The notes beneath the pieces are model-generated. The model was not told where the DNA came from. It did not search any database and was given only the letters and a program-made list of their open reading frames with translations. Of a stretch of DNA of 64,000 nt, positions 51,333 through 63,838 are shown in pieces (positions within the stretch are counted from its first letter, which is position 1; each line of letters begins with the position of its first letter). Both the position numbers and the translations under genes were made by a program. This DNA comes from JBEVJK01 sp963791325. GTDB lineage: Bacteria; Pseudomonadota; Alphaproteobacteria; Rhizobiales; Rhizobiaceae. The stretch is taken from positions 25,719 to 89,718 of the forward strand of contig CAWBRU010000013.1 in assembly GCA_963791325.1 (NCBI GenBank), read 5' to 3'.

Positions 51333-54300
51333 ATGTTGAGATCGGCCGTTCGTAGACTCTTGCTGAGTTCAGCAGCCAGTTTCGCAACCCTTTCCGGCGG
51401 AGCCTCGGTCCACGCGGCCAACCTTCAATGGGATGCCAATGGTGCTGCCGGCGGCAGCGGTGGAACAGGCGTCTGGAACACGCTCAACCTCAACTGGTTC
51501 AACGGCTTGACGTATCAGGCTTGGAACAACGGCGCTGTCGACGACGCTGCGTTCGGGGGCACTGCAGGAACGGTTACCCTCGGCGGCGCCATCACCGTCC
51601 ACAATGTCAGCTTCGCTACCACGGGATATTTGCTCGGCTCCGGAACCCTAGCCCTCAGCGGGGTCGCTCCGGTCATCGGCGTCACGAGCGGGTCGGCCAC
51701 GATTGGCTCCCAAATGCTGGGCGCAAACGGCATGACGAAGACGGGCACGGGCTCCCTGACCCTGACCGGCGACAGCTCCTACACCGGCGGCACGACGATC
51801 GCCGCCGGCTCGCTGATCATCGGCAATGGCGGCACCACCGGATCGATTATCGGCAACGTCGTCGACAATGGCGGGCTGACCTTCAACCGCAGCGACAGCC
51901 TGAGCTTCGGCGGCACGATCAGCGGCACCGGCACGCTGACCAAGCAGGGGGCCGGCACGCTGACCCTGACCGGCGACAACAGCTATGCCGGGGTGACGAC
52001 CGATCAGCGCCGGTGTGCTGCAGCTCGGCAATGGCGGCACGACCGGCAGCATCACCGGCAACATCGCCGAATGCCGGCTCGGTGATCTTCAACCGCTGCG
52101 AATGCGCTGACCTATGCCGGGGTGGTGAGCGGCAGCGGCTCTCTCACCCAGGCCGGCACCGGCACGCTGACCCTGACCGGGACCAACACCTATACCGGCG
52201 GCACGACGATCAGTGCCGGTGTGCTGCAGCTCGGCAATGGCGGCACCACCGGCTCGGTCACCGGCAACATCGTCGACAACGGTGCCCTGGTGTTCAACCG
52301 CTCCACTGCACTGACCTATGCCGGGGTGGTGAGCGGCAGCGGCTCGCTCACCCAGGCCGGCACCGGCACGCTGACCCTAACTGGAGCCAATACCTTCACC
52401 GGCGACACGACGATCAATGCGGGCAGCACCCTGTCGCTCGGCGCCGCTGGAACAACGGGCAGCGTGGCCGGCAACATCGCCGACAACGGTGCGCTGGTGT
52501 TCAACCGCTCGAATGCGGTGACCTATGGGGGCACGATCAGCGGCATCGGCAGCCTGACCAAGCAGGGCGCCGGCACGCTGACCCTGACCGGCGACAGCAC
52601 CTACACCGGCGGCACGACGATCGCTGCCGGCTCGCTGATCATCGGCAATGGCGGGACAGCCGGCATCGATCGTCGGCAACATCGTCGACAATGGCGGGCT
52701 GACCTTCAACCGCAGCGACAGCCTGAGCTTCGGCGGCACGATCAGCGGCACCGGCACGCTGACCAAGCAGGGGGCCGGCACGCTGACCCTGACCGGCGAC
52801 AACAGCTATGCCGGGGTGACGACCGTCAGCGCCGGTGTGCTGCAGCTCGGCAATGGCGGCACGACCGGCTCGCGTCACCGGCAACATCGTCGACAACGGC
52901 GCCTTGGTGTTCAACCGCTCCACTGCGCTGACCTATGCCGGGGTGGTGAGCGGCAGCGGCTCGCTCACCCAGGCCGGCACCGGCACGCTGACCCTAACTG
53001 GAGCCAATACCTTCACCGGCGACACGACGATCAATGCGGGCAGCACCCTGTCGCTCGGCGCCGCTGGAACAACGGGCAGCGTGGCCGGCAACATCGCCGA
53101 CAACGGTGCGCTGATGTTCAACCGCTCGAATGCGGTGACCTATGGAGGCACGATCAGCGGCATCGGCAGCCTCACCAAAACAGGCGGCTTAAGTCTCACT
53201 CTGACCGGCGACAGCTCCTACACCGGCGGCACGACGATCGCCGCCGGCTCGCTGATCATCGGCAATGGCGGGACAGCGGGCAGCATCGTCGGCAACGTCG
53301 TCGACAATGGCGGGCTGACCTTCAACCGCAGCGACAGCCTGAGCTTCGGCGGCACGATCAGCGGCACCGGCACGCTGACCAAGCAGGGGGCCGGCACGCT
53401 GACCCTGACCGGCGACAACAGCTATGCCGGGGTGACGACGATCAGCGCCGGTGTGCTGCAGCTCGGCAATGGCGGCACGACCGGCTCGATCACCGGCAAC
53501 ATCGCCGATGCCGGCTCGGTGATCTTCAACCGCAGCAACGCATCTCACCTACGGCGGGGTGATCAGCGGAGCCGGCAAGTGTCAGCCAAGCAGGGCACCG
53601 GCACGCTGACCCTGACCGGGACCAACACCTATACCGGCGGCACGACGATCAGTGCCGGTGTGCTGCAGCTCGGCAATGGCGGCACCACCGGCTCGGTCAG
53701 CGGCAACATCGTCGACAACGGCGCCTTGGTGTTCAACCGCTCCACCGCGCTGACCTATGCCGGGGTGGTGAGCGGCAGCGGCTCGCTCACCCAGGCCGGC
53801 ACCGGCACGCTGACCCTAACTGGAGCCAATACCTTCACCGGCGACACGACGATCAATGCGGGCAGCACCCTGTCGCTCGGCGCCGCTGGAACAACGGGCA
53901 GCGTGGCCGGCAACATCGCCGACAACGGTGCGCTGGTGTTCAACCGCTCGAATGCGGTGACCTATGGAGGCACGATCAGCGGCATCGGCAGCCTCACCAA
54001 AACAGGCGGCTCAAGTCTCACTCTGACCGGCGACAGCTCCTACACCGGCGGCACGACGATCGCCGCCGGCTCGCTGATCATCGGCAATGGCGGCACCACC
54101 GGCATCGATCATCGGCAACGTCGTCGACAACGGCGGGCTGACCTTCAACCGCAGCGACAGCCTGAGCTTCGGCGGCACGATCAGCGGCACCGGCACGCTG
54201 ACCAAGCAGGGGGCCGGCACGCTGACCCTGACCGGCGACAACACCTATGCCGGGGTCACGACCGTCAGCGCCGGTGTGCTGCAGCTCGGCAACGGCGGCA

Positions 54301-57300
54301 CCACCGGCTCGATCACCGGCAACATCGCCGATGCCGGCTCGGTGATCTTCAACCGCCGCAACGATCTCACCTACGGCGGGGTCGATCAGCGGCAGCCGGC
54401 AGTGTCACCCAAGCAGGGCACCGGCACGACTGACCCTGACCGGGACCAACACCTATACCGGCGGCACGACGATCAGTGCCGGTGTGCTGCAGCTCGGCAA
54501 TGGCGGCACCACCGGCTCGGTCACCGGCAACATCGTCGACAATGGCGCCTTGGTGTTCAACCGCTCCACTGCACTGACCTATGCCGGGGTGGTGAGCGGC
54601 AGCGGCTCGCTCACCCAGGCCGGCACCGGCACGCTGACCCTAACTGGAGCCAATACCTTCACCGGCGACACGACGATCAATGCGGGCAGCACCCTGTCGC
54701 TCGGCGCCGCTGGAACAACGGGCAGCGTGGCCGGCAACATCGCCGACAACGGTGCGCTGGTGTTCAACCGCTCGAATGCGGTGACCTATGGAGGCACGAT
54801 CAGCGGCATCGGCAGCCTCACCAAAACAGGCGGCTTAAGTCTCACTCTGACCGGCGACAGCTCCTACACCGGCGGCACGACGATCGCCGCCGGCTCGCTG
54901 ATCATCGGCAATGGCGGCACAACCGGCAGCGATCGTCGGCAACGTCGTCGACAATGGCGGGCTGACCTTCAACCGCAGCGACAGCCTGAGCTTCGGCGGC
55001 ACGATCAGCGGCACCGGCACGCTGACCAAGCAGGGGGCCGGCACGCTGATCCTAACCGGGACCAACACCTATGCCGGCGACGACGACCGTCAGCGCCGGT
55101 GTGCTGCAGCTCGGCAATGGCGGCACGACCGGCTCGATCAGCGGCAACATCGCCGATGCCGGCTCGGTGATCTTCAACCGCAGCAACGATCTCACCTACG
55201 GCAGTGTCGATCAGCGGAGCCGGAAGCGTCGTCACAGCAGCGGCACCGGCACGCTGACCCTGACCGGGACCAACACCTATACCGGCGGCACGACGATCAG
55301 TGCCGGTGTGCTGCAGCTCGGCAATGGCGGCACGACCGGCTCGGTCAGCGGCAACATCGTCGACAACGGTGCCTTGGTGTTCAACCGCTCCGACCGCGCT
55401 GACCTATGCCGGGGTGGTGAGCGGCAGCGGCTCGCTCACCCAGGCCGGCACCGGCACGCTGACCCTAACTGGAGCCAATACCTTCACCGGCGACACGACG
55501 ATCAATGCGGGCAGCACCCTGTCGCTCGGCGCCGCTGGAACAACGGGCAGCGTGGCCGGCAACATCGCCGACAACGGTGCGCTGATGTTCAACCGCTCGA
55601 ATGCGGTGACCTATGGAGGCACGATCAGCGGCATCGGCAGCCTCACCAAAACAGGCGGCTTAACTCTCACTCTGACCGGCGACAGCTCCTACACCGGCGG
55701 CACGACGATCGCCGCCGGCTCGCTGATCATCGGCAATGGCGGCACAGCCGGGTCGCATCATCGGCAACGTCGTCGACAATGGCGGGCTGACCTTCAACCG
55801 CAGCGACAGCCTGAGCTTCGGCGGCACGATCAGCGGCACCGGCACGCTGACCAAGCAGGGGGCCGGCACGCTGACCCTGACCGGCGACAACAGCTATGCC
55901 GGGGTGACGACGATCAGCGCCGGTGTACTGCAGCTCGGCAATGGCGGCACGACCGGCTCGATCAGCGGCAACATCGTCGACAACGGTGGTCTGATCTTCA
56001 ACCGCTCGAATGCGGTGACCTATGGAGGCACGATCAGCGGCCTCGGCAGCCTCACCAAAACAGGCGGCTCGAGCCTCATTCTGACCGGCGCCAACACCTA
56101 CACGGGCGGCACCATGATCGCTGCCGGCACCTTGCAGCTCGGCAATGGCGGCACCACTGGATCGATACTCGGTGATGTTGCCGACAATGGGGTACTCGCC
56201 TTCAACCGCACCGACGCCGTGCAATTCGATGGCACCATCTCCGGCAGCGGCGCGGTGCAGCAACTCGGGCCCGGCACCCTCATGCTCTCGGGCGCCAATA
56301 CCTACACAGGCCCAACCGCGGTCAATGGCGGCATCCTGTCGGTCAACGGCTCGATCGCGTCGTCGTCGCTGACGACGGTCGATCCGGGCGGCACGCTGGG
56401 CGGCAACGGCACGGTCGGCGACACCACGATCGCCGGCGGCACGCTCGCGCCCGGCAATTCCATCGGCACCCTCACGGTGGCCGGAGATCTCGTGTTCGGC
56501 GCCGGATCCAAGTATGCGGTCGACGTCTCGCCGGCCGCCGCCGACCGCACCAACGTCGCGGGAACCGCGCTTCTGTCCGGCGGAACCGTCGTCGTGACCT
56601 ACCTGCCGGGGACCTTCGTCGCCAAGGACTATACGATCCTCAATGCGGCGGGCGGCTTTGCCGGAACCACCTTTGCCGGGCTTGATGCGGCATCGCTGCC
56701 CGGCCTGACCACCAGGCTCGTCTATGACCCGACCGACGTTCACCTGGTCACCGCAGCCGACGAGACCGCCCCCGCCTTCGGCGCTTTGAACCGCAATCAG
56801 CGGGCCGTTGCCGGGACCCTGCTCGACTATTTCGATGTCAATGGCGTGCTGCCGGCCGAATTCGCTGCGCTGAACGCCGAGGGCCTGACGGTGGTCTCAG
56901 GCGAGCTGGCGGCCGCCGGGCTCACCGCCGGCCTCGACAGTGCCGACCAGTTCCTCAAGGCGCTCGACGGCCAGCTGGAAACCGGAGCCGGCCTGCCCGT
57001 TCAGGGAGGCGCTGCGGCCGCCTATGCCGATGACGCCAAGCCCGCCTCCGACGAGAGGTTTGCCTTGCTCGGACATTCGGCCGGCCATGACGCCGACCAG
57101 GTCCAGTCGGTTTTCGCGCGACGCTGGAATGTGTGGGGCACCGCCTATGGCGGGTCCGAGGAGACCGGCGGCGATCCCGCCGTCGGATCGCACGATACCA
57201 CGGCAGACGTCTGGGGGTTGGTCGGCGGCCTGAGCTATCATGTCGACGACACGCTGGTCGGCTTCGGCTTGGGCGGCGGCTGGAGCGACTTTTCGCTGTC

Positions 57301-57946
57301 GGACGGCCTGGGCAGCGGCAGCGCCAACACCTTCAATGCCGGCCTCTATGGCCGCCAGGGCTTTGGCAACGCCTATGTCTCCGGTGCACTTGCCTACGGC
57401 TTCAACGACGTCGACACCCAACGCACCGTGTTCGGCGATGTGCTCAACGCGGATTTCGACGCCAACAGCTACTCCGGCCGGGCCGAGGCCGGCTACCGTT
57501 TCGAAGCGCCCGTTGCCGCGATCGCGCCCTATGCAGCCTTCCAGGCGACCGCCTATCACCTGCCCGGCTATTCCGAGACGTCGAGCGGCAGTCCCTTCGC
57601 CCTGCACTACGACTCCGACACCACCACCGCCACCCGGGTGGAACTCGGCGCGCGGCTGGAGCATGCGCTGGCATTGAGCGACGGCGGCCTGCTCACGCTC
57701 ACCGGCCGCGCCGCCTGGGCGATCAACGGCGGCACCGACCGCAATGTCGGGGCTGCTTTCCAGAGCCTGCCCGGAACGGCCTTCACCATCGACGGCGCCG
57801 AGCCGGACCGCAACGCATTGCTGCTCGACGCCGGCGCCGGCTACCGGGCACCGTCCGGAATCTTTGCCGCCGCTACCTTCGAGGGCGAGTTCTCCGGCAA
57901 CGTAAAGAGCTACGCCGGCAAGGTGAAGGTCGGCTACAGCTGGTAG
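51333..57946 (+). pseudogene. Giant autotransporter with beta-strand repeats; frame broken about 18 times
   Basis: The start MLRSAVRRLLLSSAASFATL leads to a signal cut near VHAAN; the ribosome site is weak. The passenger is built from repeats of the PATR/autotransporter-associated type (GTLTLTGTNTYTGGTTISAG). The C-terminal autotransporter beta-barrel runs from about 57060 to 57946 and ends in KVKVGYSW, with the final aromatic residue needed for outer-membrane assembly. Correcting the frame gives about 2200 residues. Both ends and the C and D repeat units are clean, while single-base insertions cluster at particular points of the A and B units. It is either a decayed adhesin or an intact one mis-assembled through its repeats. 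Confidence 0.82.
51720..56310 (+). repeat. Higher-order tandem repeat (A-B-C-D, about 822 bp) in the autotransporter passenger
   Basis: Four related units of about 205 bases alternate: A (LTFNRSDSLSFGGTISGTGT), B (VIFNRSNDLTYGG), C (LVFNRSTALTYAGVVSGSGS) and D (NRSNAVTYGGTISGIGS). The same point of unit C falls at 52381, 52998, 53820, 54644 and 55469; spacings are 822-825 except one of 617, where unit B is missing. The array starts with a D-like unit and ends with A, a D-like unit and degenerate units. Units C and D are nearly identical at DNA level between copies. Confidence 0.9.
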
Positions 57947-57951
57947 GCAAG

Positions 57952-57993
57952 AATTGACGGGCCGATTTCGATCGTCGGCATCCGTTGTCAATT
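57952..57993 (+). terminator. Stem-loop after the autotransporter gene
   Basis: Outer arms AATTGAC/GTCAATT and inner arms GCCGA/TCGGC, starting 6 bases after the stop codon. It is imperfect and lacks a strong T run, so termination efficiency is uncertain. The rest of 57994-58213 holds no gene. Confidence 0.5.
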
Positions 57994-58213
57994 GAAAATG
58001 CCGAGGTCAACGCGCCCTTCTGCACTTGGCGGAATAGAGATCCAATGACGCTCGGCGGATAGATCGCCTTCGTCCCTGCTCGGTGGTGGGGGCTCCTCCA
58101 GGCACCTTCCTCTGGCTTGGAAATCCGAGCACACCCTGGGTAACTTCAGCCTTCGCTAAGCAGGTACTACGTCGTCATCCGCATTCGCGCCTCAATGCCC
58201 AGAAGCCGGGCGC

Positions 58214-59316
<1,103 letters not shown>

Positions 59317-59317
<1 letters not shown>

Positions 59318-61930
59318 CACGCTACCGTCGGTTGTCCCGGCGCGAACTGCAAGGGTAGACGCTCACCCGCGACAATTGCGCGGCGCTTGCCGAGCCGATG
59401 CACGCCAAGGCCGGCGACGGCGATCTCCGAAACGTCGAGGCTGCCGCCGAGCACGCTGAGAGTCAGTTCCCCGGCATGGCTTGTCAGCTGGCCATAGCCA
59501 TTGCCGGCCGACCAGAACAGTGTGAAATCGCCCTCCGCCTTTGGTGCGAAGCCGATGCGCCCGGCGACCAGATCGGCGCTCAGACCGGCCCAGGCGTTGA
59601 CCAACTGCCACGCCGACATCGAGCGGGCGTAGTAGGAGCCGCATTCGATGTCGTTCCAGGGATTGCGGCGCGAACCGTCGTGGCGATCACGCGCGGCGCG
59701 AACGATGTCGAGGCCCTCTTCGACCAGCCCGCGCATGATCATGTGCGAGGCCGACATGTATTCGATGCCGGTCCACACTTCCTCGGCATAGGGTGCCGCG
59801 ACCATCGGCTGGCGAATACCCTCGGGATAGGTCGCCACCAGCAATCCGCCTTCGTCTTCATAGGCGTAGTTGCGGCACGGGTTGAAATGGTTCTCGAGGC
59901 TGGGCAGGAAGTTGTTGGCATGCACGGCCTTCAGCGCCGCCGTGACCTTGCCGTCATCGAGGAAGCCGCCGAGACCGGCGACCTCGGCGTGCCATTGCCC
60001 GAGGATCTGGTCGGTGATGCAGCCTTCGCCCATCTGGTATTTCAGCTCCGAATGCTCGTCGGACCAGTAGGTTTCCATGAAACCGTCGGCGAGCACGCCG
60101 GCCTTGCGGCCGGTGTCGAACGGCGCCAGCACGCTTTTGTCGGAGAGGTCGATGTCCTGGACGAACCAGCGGCCGTTGAACAGCTTGTCGTCGATGTATT
60201 TCGCGCCGTTGCGGCCAAGCTCGCCGCAGGTGTCGGCGAAATCCTGTTCGCCAAGTGCTGCCGCCATTTCCGAGGCGGCCAGCAACGCCGCCACGTAGAT
60301 CGAGCCGAGCCAGGAATTCGGGTTGAACAGCTCCATGTCGAGGGTCTGGTGCTGGCGGCCGGACAGCACGCCGGTTTGCTCCGGATCCCAGCGGTCCGGA
60401 TTGTCCTTGCTCCAGGCATATTCGACGGCGCGCCTGACCTTTGGCCAGTAGCGCTTCAGCCATTCGGTGTCGCCCGACAGCTTCCAGTCGCGATAGGTCT
60501 TGATCACGGCGCCGAAGTGCCCGTCGGCGCATGGGCCGATGACGTCGAAGCCGGCTCCGAGCGGCAGCTTCTGGCGAAACGTAAGGCCGCCGGTCGGCAG
60601 CATGGTTGTAGGTGAATTCGGTCTCGCGCAGCGTGCGCTCCAGCGCCGGGAACAGATGCGGCAGCGCCTGCTGGTAGTTCCAGACATGGGTGCAGGTGCC
60701 CTCGCAGGAGCCGTCCTGCGTGTGCTGGCCCTCCCATGCCCAGATCTCGCCGCCCTCCAGCCGGATCACGGTGGCGGTGCGCAGCAGCGCCAGGGTCGCG
60801 GTCGCCGCATCCTTGATCTCGGCCGGCAGGGTCGAGCCGAACACGCCGTCGCGGAACGCGATGGTCTCACCGGCGAGCTTGTCCCAACGCTCTAGGGCGT
60901 CGCGTGCGCTTGCCTCGGAGTCCGCCCAGTGATTGGCGTAGTAGTTGCGCCAGGTCGGCGTCTCGCGGTCGGGGATTGGCGAATCCGGCGAGGCACGGAA
61001 CGCCCAGTAGATGTCGCCCGTCGGAAAGCTCCAGGAGATGGCGAAGCGCACTTTCTTGCGTCCGCCGGCCGGAATCGTCACGCGCGCCGCCAGCGTGCCG
61101 TGCTCGGGCTGCAGGCTCATATGCCGCGACAGCCGCGGCTTGTCGTAGTGCCGCTCCGGCAGCCGGCCGGGTCGTGCGAATTCCTTCCAGAACACAGCGA
61201 GGTTGTCGAACCACTGGCCGCGGTAGTGAAAGTCGGTGTGGTCGACGTCCTCGGCGTCGGTGGCGATGGTCAGGTCGCCACGATCGGCCGGCTGCAAATT
61301 CTGGTCGGACGAGGTCAGCAGCAGCGTGCTTAGTCCGTTCTTGCGCTCGAATGCGTGGATGCCGCTGTTGGCGCCATAGTTGCCGAGCGTTCCGGCCAGC
61401 GTGTAGGTGAGATCGTCGCCGGTGTCGTTGACCAGCTCGAACTCGAACATGGCGACCGGCATCGCGCTGTCGTGGTCGTTGTGCGGGATAAACGGCGACA
61501 GCGCCGTCAGGCGCACGCCGCCCGGGAAGCGCTCGTCCTTGAACACCAGGTCGGCGGTCGGGAAGCGGCCGTAGAAATCGACCTCGCGGAAATGCGGCAC
61601 GCCGACCAGCGTCTGCCGGTTGGCGCCGTGGCCGAAGCCATCGAACATTTTGCGCAGGCCCGGCGCCCCCGACGGGTTGAGGTCATAGGGACCGTTCAGC
61701 ACGCGCGCGTCGACCAGCTTGCCGTCCTTCTCGGCCTTGATGGCGAAATGCGAATAGCCGTTGTAGCCTTGCAGCGCTGGCCGGTTGCGGATCGACCAGT
61801 CGACCAGCCGGCCGCTTCCCGAGATCGAGAAGCCGCCGGAGCCGACCCCGCCCAACGGAAACGCGATGTAGCGGGTGCGCTCGCCCTTGTAGGCAAAGCG
61901 CGGATCGACGGAAGCAAGGTCGTCCCACAT
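59317..61930 (-). pseudogene. GH116/DUF608 glycosidase (GBA2-like glucosylceramidase/beta-glycosidase), one frameshift
   Basis: About 870 residues after correction. The N-terminal half starts MWDDLASVDPRFAYKGERTR and IAFPLGGVGSGGFSISGSG, the GBA2 N-terminal beta domain. The C-terminal DUF608 (alpha/alpha)6 part contains EGTCTHVWNYQQALPHLFPA, GADGHFGAVIKTYRD-like CADGHFGAVIKTYRDWKLSG and NPWNDIECGSYYARSMSAWQ. The break is one extra base at 60604-60605, at ETEFTYN / LPTGGLTFRQKLPLG. Family members cleave beta-glucosides, xylosides or N-acetylglucosaminides. No signal peptide is seen, so it would act on imported oligosaccharides in the cytoplasm. Confidence 0.82.
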
Positions 61931-61965
61931 GAAATCTGTCCTGAATGGTTATGCGTTGAGGGTTC

Positions 61966-62823
61966 TCAGTTCTTGATGCCGCTCATCGTGATCCCCGCGA
62001 TCACGAACCGCTGGGCGACGAGGAAGAGCAGCACGACCGGCAGGATCGACATGCTCATCGCGGCCATCACGACCGAGAGGTTGCCGGAGGCCAGAAAGCC
62101 GCGCAGCACGTCCATGGCGATCGGCAACGTCATCGACGGTTCCTTGCCGAGCAGCACGCGCGCCTGGAAATAGTAGTTCCAGGTCTGCGTGAAGGTGATG
62201 ATGCCGAGTGCCGAAAGCGCCGGCCGCAATTGCGGCAGCGAGATGCGCCAGAAGATCTTGAAATAGCCGGCAGCATCCATCAGCGCTGCCTCCTCTAGTT
62301 CCTTGGGCTGGCTCAGCATGAACTGGCGCATCAGGAATACGCCGAAGCTCGACGTCAGATACATGAGCGCCAGGCCGATCGGACGGTTGATCATGCCGAT
62401 CTGCGCGTAGCCGAGATAGATCGGCAGGATCGTCACCTGTGCCGGGAACATCAGCCCGACAAGCAGGATGACGAACAGCGTGTCGCGGCCGCGGAAGTTG
62501 AGGCGCGCAAAGGCGAAGGCGGCCAGCGTGCAAGTGACGAGCTGGCCGACGGTGACTATGGCGGCCACCAGCAGCGAGTTGGCATAGATCTGTAGGAACG
62601 GCACGCGCGATGCCATCACGGTGGCGTAGTTCTTGAAGTCGAGGCTTCCCGGCAGAAAGCTCGGCGGCAGCTTGTAGGCATCGCTGACCGGGCGAAACGA
62701 CATCGAGAACAGCCACAGAAACGGCAGCAGCATGCCAACGGCGAGGACGATCATGACCGCGATTATCATGGCGTCGATCCAGCGCTTGGCGGCACGCGTC
62801 CGGATGGCCGAGGCGGCGCTCAT
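61966..62823 (-). CDS. CUT1-type sugar ABC permease (MalG-like)
   Basis: A 285-residue membrane protein starting at ATG 62823, overlapping the stop of the MalF-like gene. The N-terminal LPFLWLFSMSFRPVSDAYKL, EAA loop KELEEAALMDAAGYFKIFWR and tail RFVIAGITMSGIKN are typical. It has six hydrophobic segments and lies 35 bases before the GH116 gene. Confidence 0.92.
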   Translation of the reverse strand: MSAASAIRTRAAKRWIDAMIIAVMIVLAVGMLLPFLWLFSMSFRPVSDAYKLPPSFLPGSLDFKNYATVMASRVPFLQIYANSLLVAAIVTVGQLVTCTLAAFAFARLNFRGRDTLFVILLVGLMFPAQVTILPIYLGYAQIGMINRPIGLALMYLTSSFGVFLMRQFMLSQPKELEEAALMDAAGYFKIFWRISLPQLRPALSALGIITFTQTWNYYFQARVLLGKEPSMTLPIAMDVLRGFLASGNLSVVMAAMSMSILPVVLLFLVAQRFVIAGITMSGIKN

Positions 62824-63728
62824 TGCTGCACCCAGCGGCGCGACAGCAATTGCTGGATCGCGGTAATGATGAGGATGATCACTGTCATGACTACCGAGAT
62901 GGCAGCAGCATAGCCGATCTGGAAGCTGCCGAAACCTTCCTCGACGATCAGGATCGACAGCGAGCGCGTCGCGTCGCCCGGTCCGCCCTGGGTGAGGATC
63001 ACGATCAACTCGTAGACCTGCAATGCGCCGATCGAGGCGTAGACGATGGCGAAAAAGACGACCGGCGAAATATACGGGAGGGTGATGCGCAGGAAGCTGC
63101 GCCACGCCGGCGTCCCATCCATTAGCGCCGCCTCGGTGATACTCCTCGGCACGCCCTGCAGCGCGGCGATGAAGATCACCATAAAGAACCCGGTGTTCTT
63201 CCAGACGTCCATGATGATGATCGACATCATGGCGTTGTGGCTGTCGGTCAGCCAATGCACGCTGGGCAGGCCGACCACGCGCAGGAAATAATTGATGACG
63301 CCAAGGTCGTCGGCGAAAAAGTAGCCCCAGACGATCGAGACGAAGGCGGCGGCGATAATCACCGGCAGGAAGAAAGCCAGCCGGAAGAAGTAGAGCAGCC
63401 ATCCCGGCATCGCGCGGTTGAGCGCCACTGCCAGCAGCAGGCCGATCGAGACGTTGAAGGTGACCGCAAACAGCGCAAAGCGCAGCGTGTTCCAGAAAAT
63501 CTGCAGCGACCGCGGATTGGTGAAGAAGCGCGTGAAATTGTCGAAGCCGACCCAGCGCGAGCCGAGCATGGGATCGTAGTGGCTGAAGCTTAGGATGAAG
63601 GTGAGAATGACCGGCGCCAGCACGAAGGTGAAATAGAGCAGCGAGGTTGGCAGCACGAATAGATATGCGGTCCGCGCCTGGGAGCGGGCTAGATCAGAGA
63701 CTTGCCGCTTTGCGATCATCGTTGTCAC
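62820..63728 (-). CDS. CUT1-type sugar ABC permease (MalF-like)
   Basis: A 302-residue membrane protein. GTG 63728 has a GCAGGG site 7 bases upstream; ATG 63719 is an alternative. Family features are RTAYLFVLPTSLLYFTFVLA, GFDNFTRFF, the EAA loop RSITEAALMDGTPAWRSFLR and TQGGPGDATRSLSILI. Confidence 0.92.
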   Translation of the reverse strand: MTTMIAKRQVSDLARSQARTAYLFVLPTSLLYFTFVLAPVILTFILSFSHYDPMLGSRWVGFDNFTRFFTNPRSLQIFWNTLRFALFAVTFNVSIGLLLAVALNRAMPGWLLYFFRLAFFLPVIIAAAFVSIVWGYFFADDLGVINYFLRVVGLPSVHWLTDSHNAMMSIIIMDVWKNTGFFMVIFIAALQGVPRSITEAALMDGTPAWRSFLRITLPYISPVVFFAIVYASIGALQVYELIVILTQGGPGDATRSLSILIVEEGFGSFQIGYAAAISVVMTVIILIITAIQQLLSRRWVQQ

Positions 63729-63767
63729 GAAAATCCCTGCCTGCTCCGGAGCAAAGACATCGGCGCG

Positions 63768-63806
63768 GCGCCCGTCCCCTTTCGGGTGTGTGAAGGAGAC
63801 GGGCGC
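63768..63806 (-). other. Intercistronic stem-loop between binding-protein and permease genes
   Basis: Perfect 9-bp arms GCGCCCGTC (63768-63776) and GACGGGCGC (63798-63806). It lies 32 bases after the binding-protein stop and 39 before the permease start, in transcription order. Same position as the hairpins at 3744 and 14432. Confidence 0.6.
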
Positions 63807-63838
63807 AGGCCGGGAGGAAACCCGTATCAGCCGCCAAT

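Noticed and set aside
51082..51339. Short open frame before the autotransporter
   Set aside because: No recognisable features; it runs into the autotransporter start and lies in the likely promoter region.
51720..56310. CRISPR array
   Set aside because: The repeats are about 205 bp, translate into autotransporter beta-strand repeats and have no short unique spacers.
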